The position numbers and the translations under genes are program-made. A stretch of DNA of 64,000 nt, from positions 1,645,961 through 1,709,960 of the forward strand of contig PTEX01000012.1 in the NCBI GenBank assembly GCA_003342815.1, given 5' to 3'. Within the stretch, counting starts at the first letter, position 1. Each line of letters begins with the position of its first letter. Positions 15,601-24,699 of the stretch are shown in pieces. Below the pieces are notes generated by a model. It was not told where the DNA came from, made no database searches, and saw only the letters and a list, made by a program, of their open reading frames with translations. This DNA is from Eudromia elegans. Its lineage: Eukaryota; Chordata; Aves; Tinamiformes; Tinamidae.

Positions 15601-18600
15601 AATATTCCAAATACCTCAAGTCACCCCCTCATTGCTTCCATAAAAGTTAAAATGTTTTCAGCAACTATTCAAAAAGTTCACAAGCTTCTCCACAACCTAT
15701 GTGCACCCCAACTTTCCACTTTACATGTTTAATTGCTGTATCACTAGCTTCTCTTCAAATACACCTCACTGTTCAGTGGCCATTCACAGCCCTGTTGCAC
15801 TATTCCGCTTTTAGTGCACAGTAAACTTGTTTCACAAACGACAAAAGCACAAACAAGTCACCAAGAATAGAAACATCCACAATCCAAGGGTACAATAGTC
15901 CATAGCAGGCCAGAGAAGAAATCCTGGGCGTGTTCCAGCCAACAGACTGAGGTCTAGGAAAGTAGGAGGGCAGAAGCAACAGAAGCCACCGCAAGCTCAC
16001 AGCACTGCACACTCCAGTACAAGCGTCGGGAAACTGAAACAAGCCCCTGCACGGTTGAAGTGCATTCATAGGAAACCGAGTAAAAATATCTCTTTAGAAG
16101 TAGGACAAGCCTTCAGCATAGCAGTCCTGAAAGTTAGCAAACTCACTTGCTGTGAATCAGAAGCAATCTGGTTTGGTAAGCTGCCAGCTTGCAGTGTCAT
16201 CACTTTCCACCGCTACACAGATTGAGTCTTTAACTCGTGCAGTTTGGAAAGGCTTGTGCAGCTCCAGGAAAATGAACGTTCCACACTCGGAAGATCTGCA
16301 GCTGATGCAACCCATCCCATCCTATAACAACAACTTTGACAGGCTAAACCCCCGATAAAAAAAGAAATAAAATTCCATAACTAAGAGCATCTGAAATGCA
16401 AGTACAGATTTCCTTGTTTTAAAACTGAGGTATTGAAGAACTAATAAATTATTTTGATTAAAATATGTGTTTATTTTTCAAATTAAAGCTATGAGTAACT
16501 GAAATAACTAACAGCAAAGGCTGATCAATTAAACTCATCTCAAATATAGAAATTTTGGATTTTGCTAAGATTTTTAGAGACAAACTTTCACTGAAATAAC
16601 AAAAATCATGCAGATATCAAAAAAATATTGTTTGGATAGTCTTAAACCAGACTACTATCCTATTCATTAAACTTATTAGTTCAAGTTGATACATCAACTG
16701 TGGGAAAGGGAAGAGTACCTCAAGTTTTTTTGAGCTACTGAATTTTACCAGCAGTAAATATCTTTCACAGAGACCTCCCTACTATTCTCAGATTGCGAGC
16801 AGGACATATCAAAGGGAAGAAATAAACTACAACTTCCTTTTATGAAATCAGTTCTGACTAAAAAGTATAGGCACTTAAGTACACATTGCTTATATTTGAA
16901 GTCAGTTTTCGACACTGTTTCAACTGGTCTTTGATCTTTACCTTAGTTAATTATCTTTATTAATAATTTGTGTCAAGTTTCTCTTAAATCAAAATCAAAA
17001 GCACAGTTAACTTTCTGTGAAAGTAAAGAGCAACAGTAACATACTGTTTAATTTGTTACACACATTTGAAAATAAAGGTGTGCATATTATAACCTCCTTA
17101 CTGGCAAGGACACAAATTCATCTTTTAACTAAATATATCAATCAGAATATGCTTGTTTCAGGCTATCAGACAAGCACGTTTACTTCAAGGGAAAAGTTAA
17201 AATGTATAAATGGAAAATACACTTATTTGACTCGATCCCCAACATAGCGTGGCATGTATCAGTGTGTTACCAGAGCACCCAAAACATGTGAAAGCTGCTG
17301 AACTGGCTCAGCCACCTTAGCTGCCACTATGAGCATCATCCTGTTCACATTAATGATTCATCACAGCAAGGAGCAGCTTCTCTGAACTGAACTACTGCCC
17401 AGCAAATCACACTGGCAAATGCAGAAAAACTACAGAATTGCACGGGAGGAATCACTGAAGAGAGCTAATTCAATTGCACATTAGAGTTTTTTTTTTCCTG
17501 ATGAGTTTCTGTAAGCATTCTACAGCACGAAATAACACAGATGCCTAGATACAGATCTGAAGGGCAGAGTATCACACCACAGGTGTATCACATGCAACTA
17601 CCTGTCCAGCCTGACAGGTAGTTCACACAAGCTGCAGTGCTGAACATATGAAATTCTTAACAAGCAATTTTGGCCAACAGAGTACACCCTCCACAAAACC
17701 TGACTACGAGTGAAGCACTATCCATTCATCAGGCACATTGCGACAACCACGCTGCTTGTGTGTCCTCCTAAGACAGACCCGCAGCAGAGCGACTATGAGC
17801 ACTGCGAGAAGCACAGGGAATCACACCAGGCTGGATGAAGACTACAAACTACAGGTGCTGAAAGAACAACCAACAGCATTTTCCAAATTTGATTGTAAAA
17901 CAGCCTATGACTGCCAGGCAGAGCAAACAAAAACATCTAACTTCTCCAGATGAAATGTTAACAACAGAATACATTTAAAAATTTGCATGATCTTCAAGAC
18001 AGACAAGGTCAACTGCAATTACTGAGCTTTTTTTTTTCTGCATCAACTGCCTGCAACAACAAAAGTTGGATGAATATACTTAATTCTGTTTCACAGGGTC
18101 AAAGCTTAGACCAGGCATGTTCTCCAATCCTAATAAAACAGGTAATTAATTTTCACTTTTATTTCTCAACAGAACAACACAACTCTCTTGCAGTGAGATG
18201 CCAGAATATCCATAAACTCCCAAACTGACTTCTGTTAACCAAGAAAGAGCATGTTATATCCTATCCCAAAGTTGTATAACATAACTGAGGGGTTCAAGAA
18301 AACAACAACAACAACAACACTCTCTTTCAAGAGATGCACCAGTGGGAAAAAAAAAAAAAGTTCCTCAGCACTCTAGTCAGCAGATCATCTCCTTCCCAAA
18401 ATGTGAAACTGAGTACAGGTAGGGCAAAACTAGTGACAGTGCTTACTTGTTACACTTAACAGTTAACTTTGTCTTCAGGCTGATATGAGCTACTTTATAT
18501 TTGCAGGAATAGATTCCAAGAGCTAAACCTTTAGGAGAAAAAAAAAGTCCCTAAACCAGTTCATTGAAAAAATCATATAATCAAAGTGAAAGAAAAAAAA

Positions 18601-21600
18601 AAAAAAAAAGAGGACAAAGAGGGTGAAAATGCAAGACTGCAGCAGTGACAATTTGACAAGCTTAAAACTGTCATGAACAGTATCCTGAACAAAAGTCTCA
18701 AGAAAAGATGATCATTGCGGGGCATTTTTTGGCTGCATTGGTGACCAGTATTTCAATTAATTTGATATATCCAAGAACGTGTGCATTCTAGACGAATGTT
18801 CAAGACTTGCCTGAAAACACTTCCAGTGTTTCTTGTCCCCTTACAGTATATTTAACCCTTTTTGTTAATGTTATCTGATTTTGTCTGAAGGTATTCCAAA
18901 CTTAAGATTGAGATTGATTCTGTCATTTTAATTAAATCTCATCTCATCCTCTGCGGTCTCTTTGAAGTACCACTTATTAAAATAGTAAGGTCAAAATTCT
19001 AACCTGGATATTAAAGATTTTTAGATATATATACATTGGGTCCATATGCATTTCAGGACACTCCTTAATCTGATCTTCAGGTTATGTTAGAGACTAGCAC
19101 TGCACATATGCTGCAATATAACTTTTCCACAAAATTTTACAATAGCAAAAGACAATTCTAGACTTGACCCAAGTTTCATAAGTATAAATACAGTATTTTT
19201 TATGGGTCTCATCTAATTTAGGAAAGTTATTCATTTCAAGGGTGTATAACTTGATGTGCACCACAAGGAACATTGACATTTCTAAAGTTTGAATTCAAAA
19301 GAAAGATGGTACTTTATAACACCCATTAAAAAAATAAAATAGCACTGTTACAAATCTGGTGAGAGTAGTAATAAAGTACTGATAAATACATTGCTAGACT
19401 ACCACTGAACATTCAACTTTAGTTGCAAACATCCTATTTCCACATTGGTAACAGATCCCAAAACAGGAACAGTTTCTCTGTACCTGGTTTTCATTATTCT
19501 CACTTAAAATAGTTCAGAAGCTGTATATAAGCAGATGTACTCAAAGACTTCAGTTTTGTGCTTTTTCACTCTGATACAGCAAATCTTAAAAAGAGAACAA
19601 GCTGAAACGAACTAACTAAACCACTAAGTCAATACGAAACCCCTCTCTAAAGCTGTCTCAAGCTCATCTGCATCAAGTTTACATCAATCCATGCCTCAAG
19701 GGATACAAGATAAAAAGTCGGACAGACAGTGCATTAAATAAGCTGAGCTAAGGAAAAAGAAACATTCTCAGGATCCAAGTAAAAAAGTTACATTTTAAAA
19801 GGTATGTCAAATAACCGTAACTCCTCTCCGAAATGACAGAATACAGACAAAAAGAAAAAGCCACAGGATTCAAAGTTTAATAGAGAGGACTGAAACAGTA
19901 GAAGCTTCTGAAAGTCAAATAACTGCATCCTGAGCATCTAAACATTTAAAATTCATGCAAAGGACATAAAAATCTCAAATATTACTCCGATGAAGAGGTA
20001 AATTCCAAATTTCATAACAAGAGTGCATATTTTCAAGCTATTAATTCTGACTGAAGATTACTCATACTACAGTTCCTAATCCACCTTTCATCTACCTTCT
20101 TGTGGTCAGACATCAATATGGCAACTACCATTAAACTATAATCTTATAAAAAAATCTACTTAGTATTTCAGAATTTTCACCAGGGAACACGCATGTTGTT
20201 CATACATCTTCAGCAAGTTTGGTATACACTATTTGTCATCTGAAAGCCCCAAACAATCATTCACAATGTAAATAAAAGTTCCATTAGAAGAGACTACAAT
20301 AAATACAAGTAACTGATATTAAACCCCCTTGGGGGACACCAATGACATATGTATTTTGCATAGACACGTTCCTTTGCAGTTTTCAAAACAGTTTTATGTT
20401 TTTTCGTCGTTAGACAATGTTTGTAACATGGAAAAAGAACACATACCACTTGACGGCTAAGTTTTGTACTTCGCCGTTTTTATCTTCTAGCAATTTCAGA
20501 ATCATCTTCACCACCTTCCTTTCGCTGTCATCATCCAACTTGATAGAATCTTTCTGTAGCTCTGTCATCAAGTCATTAGTAGCCATGAACCTGACAAAAG
20601 ATAGTCAGATAATTATTACTAAAAGTATGTGTGTTATTCATTGTGCTCTACAATTCGAGATTACTCATTTTCACCATTTCTGATCAAGTAAATCATATTT
20701 TGTTACCTGCTTTGTGAAGCAATTGTCACAAATTTCATTTCCACTACTTCATTGTGGAAACCTGGTCTCATTAGAGCAAGATTTCAAAACATTTACACAA
20801 AGAAAAAGTGATACCTTTAAAGATCTGAAGGAGTCATTTCATTTGCTACAATACTTTATAGGAAACAGATTTGTGGGTAGGTTTTTGTGGGGATGAAGGG
20901 AGACAGAGGGCAAACAAATGCAAAACCGGCAGAAGTCTTTCCTGAGTTCATCTAAAACCAACTTTAACCAAGAAATTTTCTTTTTCAAACTTTCTCTCAC
21001 AAACCTGCAAGACAAATATTAATAGAGGGGAAAATAAAAGTGAAGTCATATTTTTGTTTTTCACATTTTCCTCCCCTGTGTATGCTAGTTTACTTAGAGT
21101 CCAGACAACAGTTCATTCAGCTATCGGTCTGGGGTGCCACACTAAAGACCATGATTAATTCTTGAGAGCAAGAGAATAAAATCAGCTTTCCTATCAATTA
21201 ATATTTAATGCCACTGTCACATTCACCAGTCCAAATTCAAAATCTAAAAGCAGAGAAAAACAACTTTTCAAAAATATTATTTTTATGTCTTTCCTTTCTT
21301 CTTCCCAATCTGTTGCCATTCTGTTCACTCCTAAATGTCCTTTCTTCTCCAGAAAAATAATACTGATGTATTACTCAATTACAGATCCCATGGGCTTCAC
21401 TATCAGTCCTACTCCCATTTAGCCACAAAAATGGTCTGTAATTAAACAGTTGTGGTTGACACTAGGACTTCAGGCACCTCAGCCTCAAGCAGACATCACT
21501 TAAGCTCAGGTCACGCTAGGAAGGTTATCTCTACAGCCTGACACGCTACGTATTCCTTACAGAAAATGAAAGTCAAGGCTCTTCACAACCTGAGTATCAT

Positions 21601-24105
21601 TGCAAACGTCAGGCACCTTCCCTCATGTAACGGGTCCCAACTTCTGCTGTCTTTTAATGGTCTAATTCCAGTCTAACAGTCTCAAGGTGTTTCCAACTGA
21701 GATAAGTTAAGGCCTCCCTCATTTCGATTCACTCCAACAGCCCCACTGAAGCAGGTCTGTAATCTGACAGCAACCAGATGTGTGCACAAACAGATGATGA
21801 ATGCAAATGGCACCAGCTTTAAACACAGCAAGGAGAAAAGCTACTTAGTAAGTAAAGGTAAATGCACAGATGGGCATGAAGACATGCACAAAGTCATGCA
21901 GCATCTAAAAATTGCCCCATGTTACAGCTTTCTTTACCTCCTCTTCTTAAACCTGGTTAATATCCTCCTCTTCCTCAGTCAACAGCTCCCATTTCAGAGT
22001 GTATCAGTCCACAGACCACCTGGTTGTGGCAATTTCCTAAGCTAAGCAGGGCTGGCATATCCTCACTCTTCAGCACCTCCTGCATGCAATCACAGCTGCC
22101 TCCTCCCGGCAGACTACTCCGACAAACAGGAACACAGAAGAGAGCTGGAACTCAGAACCACGGTTCTGACAAGTCTGGATGCGGTCTGTCATCACAGCTG
22201 CTTCCTCCTCGAACATGCTCATCCTTACGGGTTACAAAGCACCAGCATATTGGTGGTTCACCTCAGGAGCTCTGAATCCCTACACTTAAGCAGAAATTCT
22301 CTTCCCGCAGCAAAGAGCATAGACTCAGGATAGGCTGCAACCTGGCACTGAAGCCACATGACATACACAAAAAAAAAAAAGAACAAAAAAATACACAAAC
22401 CAACCCCAAACACCCACATTTACCAAAAAAGCCCTACTTCCCTCACAGCCACAGCATAAACTGCCATCTTACATTACTGCTCATTTTAGAGTCGAAGGCT
22501 GAGCTTCCGGGCAGCAAACACCACAAACACCAGACAATTTTGCTTATCCAAAAAAAATGGCAGACCGAGTTTTACAGTAAAAAACTTGGACTGTACCTTA
22601 TAGCCATCTCCCTGATATCAGGACGTTCACTACACTATCCCTCCTCAGACACATGCAGTCTATGAATAAAAACACTTACAGTGACTAGTGACGAGAAGAA
22701 CTATTTTATTATGCTGATATACAATATGTGTAAAGCTCTCATAAAACTGTTTATAAAGGTCTAAAATCACTCACATATTTACGGTTTGTAAATTCAGTTT
22801 TTAATCTACACTAAAAAAAAAGTTTTAAATATGTGAATTCCAAAGTTGTTCAAAGGTCCTAGAACTGGTAATTTCTAAAGTGTGTTCTCTTAATGCAATT
22901 ACAAAACAGGTTTTAACTACATACACCTGGAAAAAAAGTGCTTGCTACAACAGCTTCATTTGGCAGGTGAGATCTACCACTCTTATGTAAGATTTTAGGT
23001 TCATTAAGATTAGCATTTTGACGTGATTAGAGCTTTTCATAAATTATCCTCCCCATAAACACAAAATACAAAACTTGCCTAGTCACACAACTTGTTAAAA
23101 CTAAAACAAACAAACAAAAACTTCCAATGACTTTTCTAGCTTAAAAACAAAAGTTTGCAGACATTTGCAACATAGCCTAAAACACTCAAGTAATACTGCA
23201 TTGTGGGAGGTTTTTTTAATTAAATACCTTTATTTCTTAAGTTCCTAATCTAAATATGCCAGGTAAAATTATGCTGCTACTATCTGAAAGACTTACATTA
23301 AAAAAAAGATCACCCATTTATCACTACATACTACAGATTTGTCAAAAATACATAAGACATTTAGATATTTGTTGACTGATTTGAAAAATCGTTCTTTTTA
23401 GATTTTAATATATGTTTTAGATGTAAACACAGTCTTTACCTACAACCTAAGGACTGCAGCGCTGCAGCAACACAACAAAACCCAGGAGTATTTTATGCCT
23501 TTTCCCATGTTAGAGGTTAGTGATGATGCCCCTGCTTTGACAGACAGGGCCTACACAGCAGAATGTCCAGCTGCACACACGAGGAATGCACAATGAAACT
23601 TAATTATTTTTAACTTCACGCAGGAAGAAGATTTTTTCCCTTTTTTTCCCCCAGCACTCCTGTGCAAATGCCAGACGATGGCTGTTTATTAGTAAAGGCC
23701 ACTGGCCCATTTCCATTTTCCCATACTCAGCGGTCGCACTTTATCTGCTGCTAGTTTATTCACGGACCAGCAGGTGACCCAAGGCAGCGCACCACTCCGG
23801 CGCCACACCCCGAACTTCAGCGGCGGGGGGACCGACAGGAGCCCCAGGAGGGGGGGCAGTCCCGCCGCGCCCGCTCGGGCTGCGGGGCCCTCGGCGCTGC
23901 CCCGAGCACGGCCCCTTCCCGCAGGACGGGCCCGGCCGCGCGGCCCCGGCCTCCCCGCTTCGCGCGGCTCCAAGGGGCCCCTGGAGGTCAGGGCGCCCGG
24001 GCTCCGCTCGCTGGGCCCCGCGGCGCCTCGGCGGTACCTGAAGTCCTTGTCGCTGGACGTCATCTTCTCGAGCAGGTTGGAGATGTGGTACGAGGCGCTC
24101 GCCAT
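130..24105 (-). CDS. CAND1: CAND1, cullin-associated and NEDD8-dissociated protein 1 (13 exons, 3' end outside window)
   Basis: Seen: thirteen minus-strand exons (24038-24105, 20447-20590, 10470-10624, 9199-9322, 8534-8790, 8346-8451, 7288-7433, 5910-6202, 5257-5398, 3176-4669, 2290-2385, 389-558, 130-294) with GT-AG borders and compatible phases. Together they give 3360 nt, an unbroken frame of 1120 codons. Known of the family: CAND1 is an all-helical HEAT-repeat protein of about 1230 residues. It wraps around cullin-RBX1 that is not neddylated and acts as the exchange factor for SCF substrate receptors, in cytoplasm and nucleus. The start [14 protein letters not shown], the acidic loop near residues 313-345 and the body match CAND1 as I remember it, with only scattered conservative changes (for example T for S in [12 protein letters not shown] for S in ALIARFKE). 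The last about 110 residues lie beyond position 1. The paralogue CAND2 is less likely given the near identity. No frameshift or stop was seen, so the gene looks intact and housekeeping. Confidence 0.98.
389..558 (-). CDS. CAND1: CAND1 coding exon 12 (residues 1009-1065)
   Basis: 170 nt. It completes the split Gly 1009 and ends in phase 0 after LIRE. The acceptor is CGATTGCAG and the donor is GAG followed by GTATGT. It encodes [18 protein letters not shown] and following HEAT helices of the C-terminal lobe. The intron to exon 13 is only 94 bp (295-388). Confidence 0.97.
559..2289 (-). other. CAND1 intron 11
   Basis: 1731 bp of AT-rich intron between exons 12 and 11, with normal GT-AG ends. 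Short open frames in it are scattered and none resembles a known protein. I see no repeat element. Confidence 0.9.
2290..2385 (-). CDS. CAND1: CAND1 coding exon 11 (residues 977-1009)
   Basis: 96 nt, phase 1 at both ends. The acceptor is CATATTAG and the donor is ATAG followed by GTAAGT. It encodes [15 protein letters not shown] through LLKNCI. It was confirmed by continuity with exon 10 (YLASG) and exon 12 (DFLKTL). It is too short to show up as a long open frame. Confidence 0.97.
2386..3175 (-). other. CAND1 intron 10
   Basis: 790 bp, AT-rich, with a GTGAGT donor and a TTAG acceptor. I see nothing further in it. Confidence 0.9.
3176..4669 (-). CDS. CAND1: CAND1 coding exon 10, the large exon (residues 479-977)
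   Basis: 1494 nt of uninterrupted frame, about 40 percent of the protein. It begins by completing Gly 479 (then [15 protein letters not shown]) and ends KGYLASG at a GTGAGT donor. It encodes the central HEAT-repeat arch, for example [36 protein letters not shown] and [17 protein letters not shown] single very long exon at this point is a known feature of vertebrate CAND1. Differences from the mammalian sequence I remember are conservative: [13 protein letters not shown] for NLGDNLGSDLPNT, I for V in SASVIGLK, and A for I in KGYLASG. Antisense frames inside this exon are shadows. Confidence 0.99.
4670..5256 (-). other. CAND1 intron 9
   Basis: 587 bp, AT-rich, with a GTAGGA donor and a TTTACAG acceptor. 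No other feature was seen. Confidence 0.9.
5257..5398 (-). CDS. CAND1: CAND1 coding exon 9 (residues 432-479)
   Basis: 142 nt, starting in phase 0 with GTT CCC AAT and ending one base into Gly 479. It encodes [35 protein letters not shown] and [12 protein letters not shown]. It has V where the mammalian protein has I (TQHIPVLVP). The acceptor is GATTACAG and the donor CCAG before GTAGGA. Confidence 0.98.
5399..5909 (-). other. CAND1 intron 8
   Basis: 511 bp, AT-rich, between CAG followed by GTTATC and the acceptor ATTACAG. The donor GTTATC is a weak match to the consensus GTAAGT. Nothing else was noticed. Confidence 0.88.
5910..6202 (-). CDS. CAND1: CAND1 coding exon 8 (residues 334-431)
   Basis: 293 nt. 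It encodes the end of the acidic loop ([14 protein letters not shown]) and then helices with [31 protein letters not shown] and TPLTMLQSQ. The acceptor is TTTTCTCAAG. The frame stays open past the donor into intron 8 (as IYQDFTR), but exon 9 starts in phase with VPNIV, so the boundary is at 5910. Confidence 0.98.
6203..7287 (-). other. CAND1 intron 7
   Basis: 1085 bp, AT-rich. It separates the two halves of the acidic loop and has a GTATAT donor. It contains a T run near 6988-7001 and no recognisable element. Confidence 0.9.
7288..7433 (-). CDS. CAND1: CAND1 coding exon 7 with acidic loop (residues 285-334)
   Basis: 146 nt. It encodes [19 protein letters not shown] followed by the acidic stretch [17 protein letters not shown] and DDDDQ, continued in exon 8. 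In known structures this Asp/Glu-rich loop is disordered. The acidic run is written in near-repetitive GAT and GAA triplets. The acceptor is ATACTGCAG and the donor CAAG before GTATAT. Confidence 0.98.
7434..8345 (-). other. CAND1 intron 6
   Basis: 912 bp with a GTAAGT donor. No repeat or other gene was seen. Confidence 0.9.
8346..8451 (-). CDS. CAND1: CAND1 coding exon 6 (residues 250-285)
   Basis: 106 nt. It encodes [20 protein letters not shown] and [14 protein letters not shown]. The acceptor is TTTTATCAG and the donor AGGAG before GTAAGT. It is separated from exon 5 by an intron of only 82 bp. Confidence 0.98.
8534..8790 (-). CDS. CAND1: CAND1 coding exon 5 (residues 164-250)
   Basis: 257 nt. 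It encodes [19 protein letters not shown], then [35 protein letters not shown] and [14 protein letters not shown] repeats of the N-terminal arm that contacts the cullin C-terminal/RBX1 end. It has T instead of the mammalian S in HLLTEL. The acceptor is GTTTTAAG and the donor ATAG before GTAAGA. Confidence 0.98.
8791..9198 (-). other. CAND1 intron 4
   Basis: 408 bp, AT-rich, with donor AGCAG before GTAACC. No other feature was seen. Confidence 0.9.
9199..9322 (-). CDS. CAND1: CAND1 coding exon 4 (residues 123-164)
   Basis: 124 nt. It encodes [34 protein letters not shown] and MADMLS, and ends in the split Arg 164. The acceptor is ATCCTTCCAG and the donor is AGCAG before GTAACC. Confidence 0.98.
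9323..10469 (-). other. CAND1 intron 3
   Basis: 1147 bp. It is notable for a 67-base homopolymer (see separate entry) that appears as a U run in the CAND1 pre-mRNA, about 270 nt before exon 4. The rest is AT-rich and featureless. Confidence 0.9.
9595..9661. repeat. Poly-A/poly-T tract, 67 bases
   Basis: An unbroken run of 67 A on the plus strand, followed by a CA-rich segment (9662-9700, CACAAAAACCAACAAAACC and similar). The 'poly-K' and 'poly-F' frames across it are meaningless. It could be an expanded mononucleotide repeat or the tail of a degraded plus-strand retroinsertion. I found no target-site duplication or recognisable body to the left of it. Confidence 0.97.
10470..10624 (-). CDS. 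CAND1: CAND1 coding exon 3 (residues 71-123)
   Basis: 155 nt. It completes Cys 71 (TG plus T), then encodes [38 protein letters not shown] and [11 protein letters not shown]. The acceptor is GTTTATACAG and the donor AGTG before GTAAGA. Confidence 0.98.
10625..20446 (-). other. CAND1 intron 2 (9.8 kb)
   Basis: The largest intron. It is AT-rich with short A and T runs (for example 18347-18359 and 18594-18609) and a short AAC repeat near 18301-18318. No CR1 end, LTR, tRNA or nested gene was recognised. All open frames are short and unlike known proteins. Early-intron regulatory elements are possible but I cannot point to one. Confidence 0.85.
20447..20590 (-). CDS. CAND1: CAND1 coding exon 2 (residues 23-71)
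   Basis: 144 nt. It encodes [36 protein letters not shown] and [11 protein letters not shown], with split Arg 23 and Cys 71 at the ends. The acceptor is CTTTTGTCAG and the donor TG before GTATGT. Phase with exons 1 and 3 fixes the borders. Confidence 0.98.
20591..24037 (-). other. CAND1 intron 1
   Basis: 3447 bp. The 5' 270 bp (to about 23770) lies in the CpG island and is GC-rich; the remainder is AT-rich. No repeat family or nested gene was recognised. Confidence 0.88.
24038..24105 (-). CDS. CAND1: CAND1 coding exon 1 (residues 1-23)
   Basis: 68 nt from the ATG. It encodes [20 protein letters not shown] then DF and the first two bases of Arg 23 (AG, donor GTACCG). The start is the family's known N terminus and sits in a strong Kozak context, GCCAACATGG (A at -3, G at +4). 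There is no ATG on the transcribed strand between 24106 and 24529. The long minus-strand frames running through this exon (for example 23689-24594) come from low stop density in GC-rich DNA. Confidence 0.98.
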
Positions 24106-24114
24106 GTTGGCGGC
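24099..24114 (-). promoter_or_regulatory. Start-codon context, YY1-like
   Basis: The sequence CCAACATGGCG around the CAND1 start is both a strong Kozak context and a partial match to the YY1 element (core AANATGGCG), which often overlaps initiation codons just downstream of CpG-island start sites. The YY1 reading is inference. Confidence 0.45.
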
Positions 24115-24291
24115 GGGCAGGGCGGCAGGGGCGGCGGCGCAGGGCGCGGGGGCGGCGTCTTCCCGGCCGCGCCCGCTGCCTGGGGACGGCGCTCGCGGGC
24201 GGCGCGGAAGGGGGGACCGGGCCCGGCGGAGCGGGGGGGGAGGGGACAGCGGCCTCCTCCGCCGCCGCCGCTGCTGCTGCTGACACGGCGC

Positions 24292-24304
24292 GGGGGCGGG
24301 GCGG
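24292..24304 (+). promoter_or_regulatory. GC box (Sp1/KLF-type)
   Basis: GGGGGCGGGGCGG, an Sp1/KLF consensus, about 190 bp upstream of the CAND1 ATG within the CpG island. Confidence 0.55.
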
Positions 24305-24328
24305 CACCGGCAGCTCGCGCGCGCCGCC

Positions 24329-24341
24329 GGGTCAAAGGTCG
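24329..24341 (+). promoter_or_regulatory. DR1-like nuclear receptor element
   Basis: GGGTCAAAGGTCG is two AGGTCA-like half sites in direct repeat with one spacer base (DR1), matching HNF4/RXR-type sites at all but one or two positions. It lies 225-235 bp upstream of the ATG. Binding is inference. Confidence 0.45.
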
Positions 24342-24390
24342 GCGTGGGAAGGCGGACCCGGCGCCCACCGCACCGCCTGCGCCGCTCCGG

Positions 24391-24395
24391 ATTGG
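24391..24395 (-). promoter_or_regulatory. CCAAT box
   Basis: GAGCCAATCCGG on the CAND1 strand matches the extended NF-Y site. It lies about 290 bp upstream of the ATG, typical for TATA-less CpG-island promoters. Confidence 0.6.
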
Positions 24396-24414
24396 CTCCG
24401 CAGGGCGGCCGCCG

Positions 24415-24423
24415 CGTGACGCC
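24415..24423 (+). promoter_or_regulatory. CRE half site
   Basis: CGTGACGCC contains TGACG, the CREB/ATF half site, 20 bp upstream of the CCAAT box. It is short, so confidence is low. Confidence 0.35.
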
Positions 24424-24474
24424 AGGGCGTACGTGGCGCCGGAGCGTGCGCGGAACGGCCGGGCGCCGATGGGG

Positions 24475-24499
24475 ACTACGACTCCCGGCGTGCCCCGCG
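24475..24499 (+). promoter_or_regulatory. ZNF143/SBS motif, copy 1
   Basis: ACTACGACTCCCGGCGTGC followed by CCCGCG closely follows the known ZNF143 (Staf) / SBS promoter consensus ACTACAANTCCCAGCATGC. The ACTAC and TCCC...TGC parts are intact. It is oriented on the plus strand, about 370 bp upstream of the CAND1 start. Confidence 0.7.
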
Positions 24500-24522
24500 C
24501 CCGCGCCGCGGCCCGGGCTGCG

Positions 24523-24547
24523 GGCGGTGCATGCCGGGATGTGTAGT
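24523..24547 (-). promoter_or_regulatory. ZNF143/SBS motif, copy 2 (opposite orientation)
   Basis: On the minus strand ACTACACATCCCGGCATGC followed by ACCGC matches the same consensus, including the first six bases ACTACA. It faces copy 1 with about 23 bp between them. A third partial copy lacking the ACTACA half (CATCCCGGCGTGC) lies on the minus strand near 24590-24603. Confidence 0.72.
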
Positions 24548-24699
24548 CGGCGCGGGGGCCGTGCACGGGCGCCGCGCTGCACGCCGCGCTGCACGCCGGG
24601 ATGCGGAGCGCCGTTGGCGGGCGGCGGCCCGCGGGCGCCTCGGCGGGAGGCGTGAGCAGGGACCGGCCCGCAGCGCCGCTAAACGGCCCCGTCCACGGG

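Noticed and set aside
23689-24655. Long open frames on both strands across the CpG island (up to about 300 codons)
   Set aside because: They overlap the proven CAND1 exon 1 in other frames, are made of Ala/Arg/Pro/Gly from GC-rich DNA, and several frames are open at once; this is low stop density, not coding.
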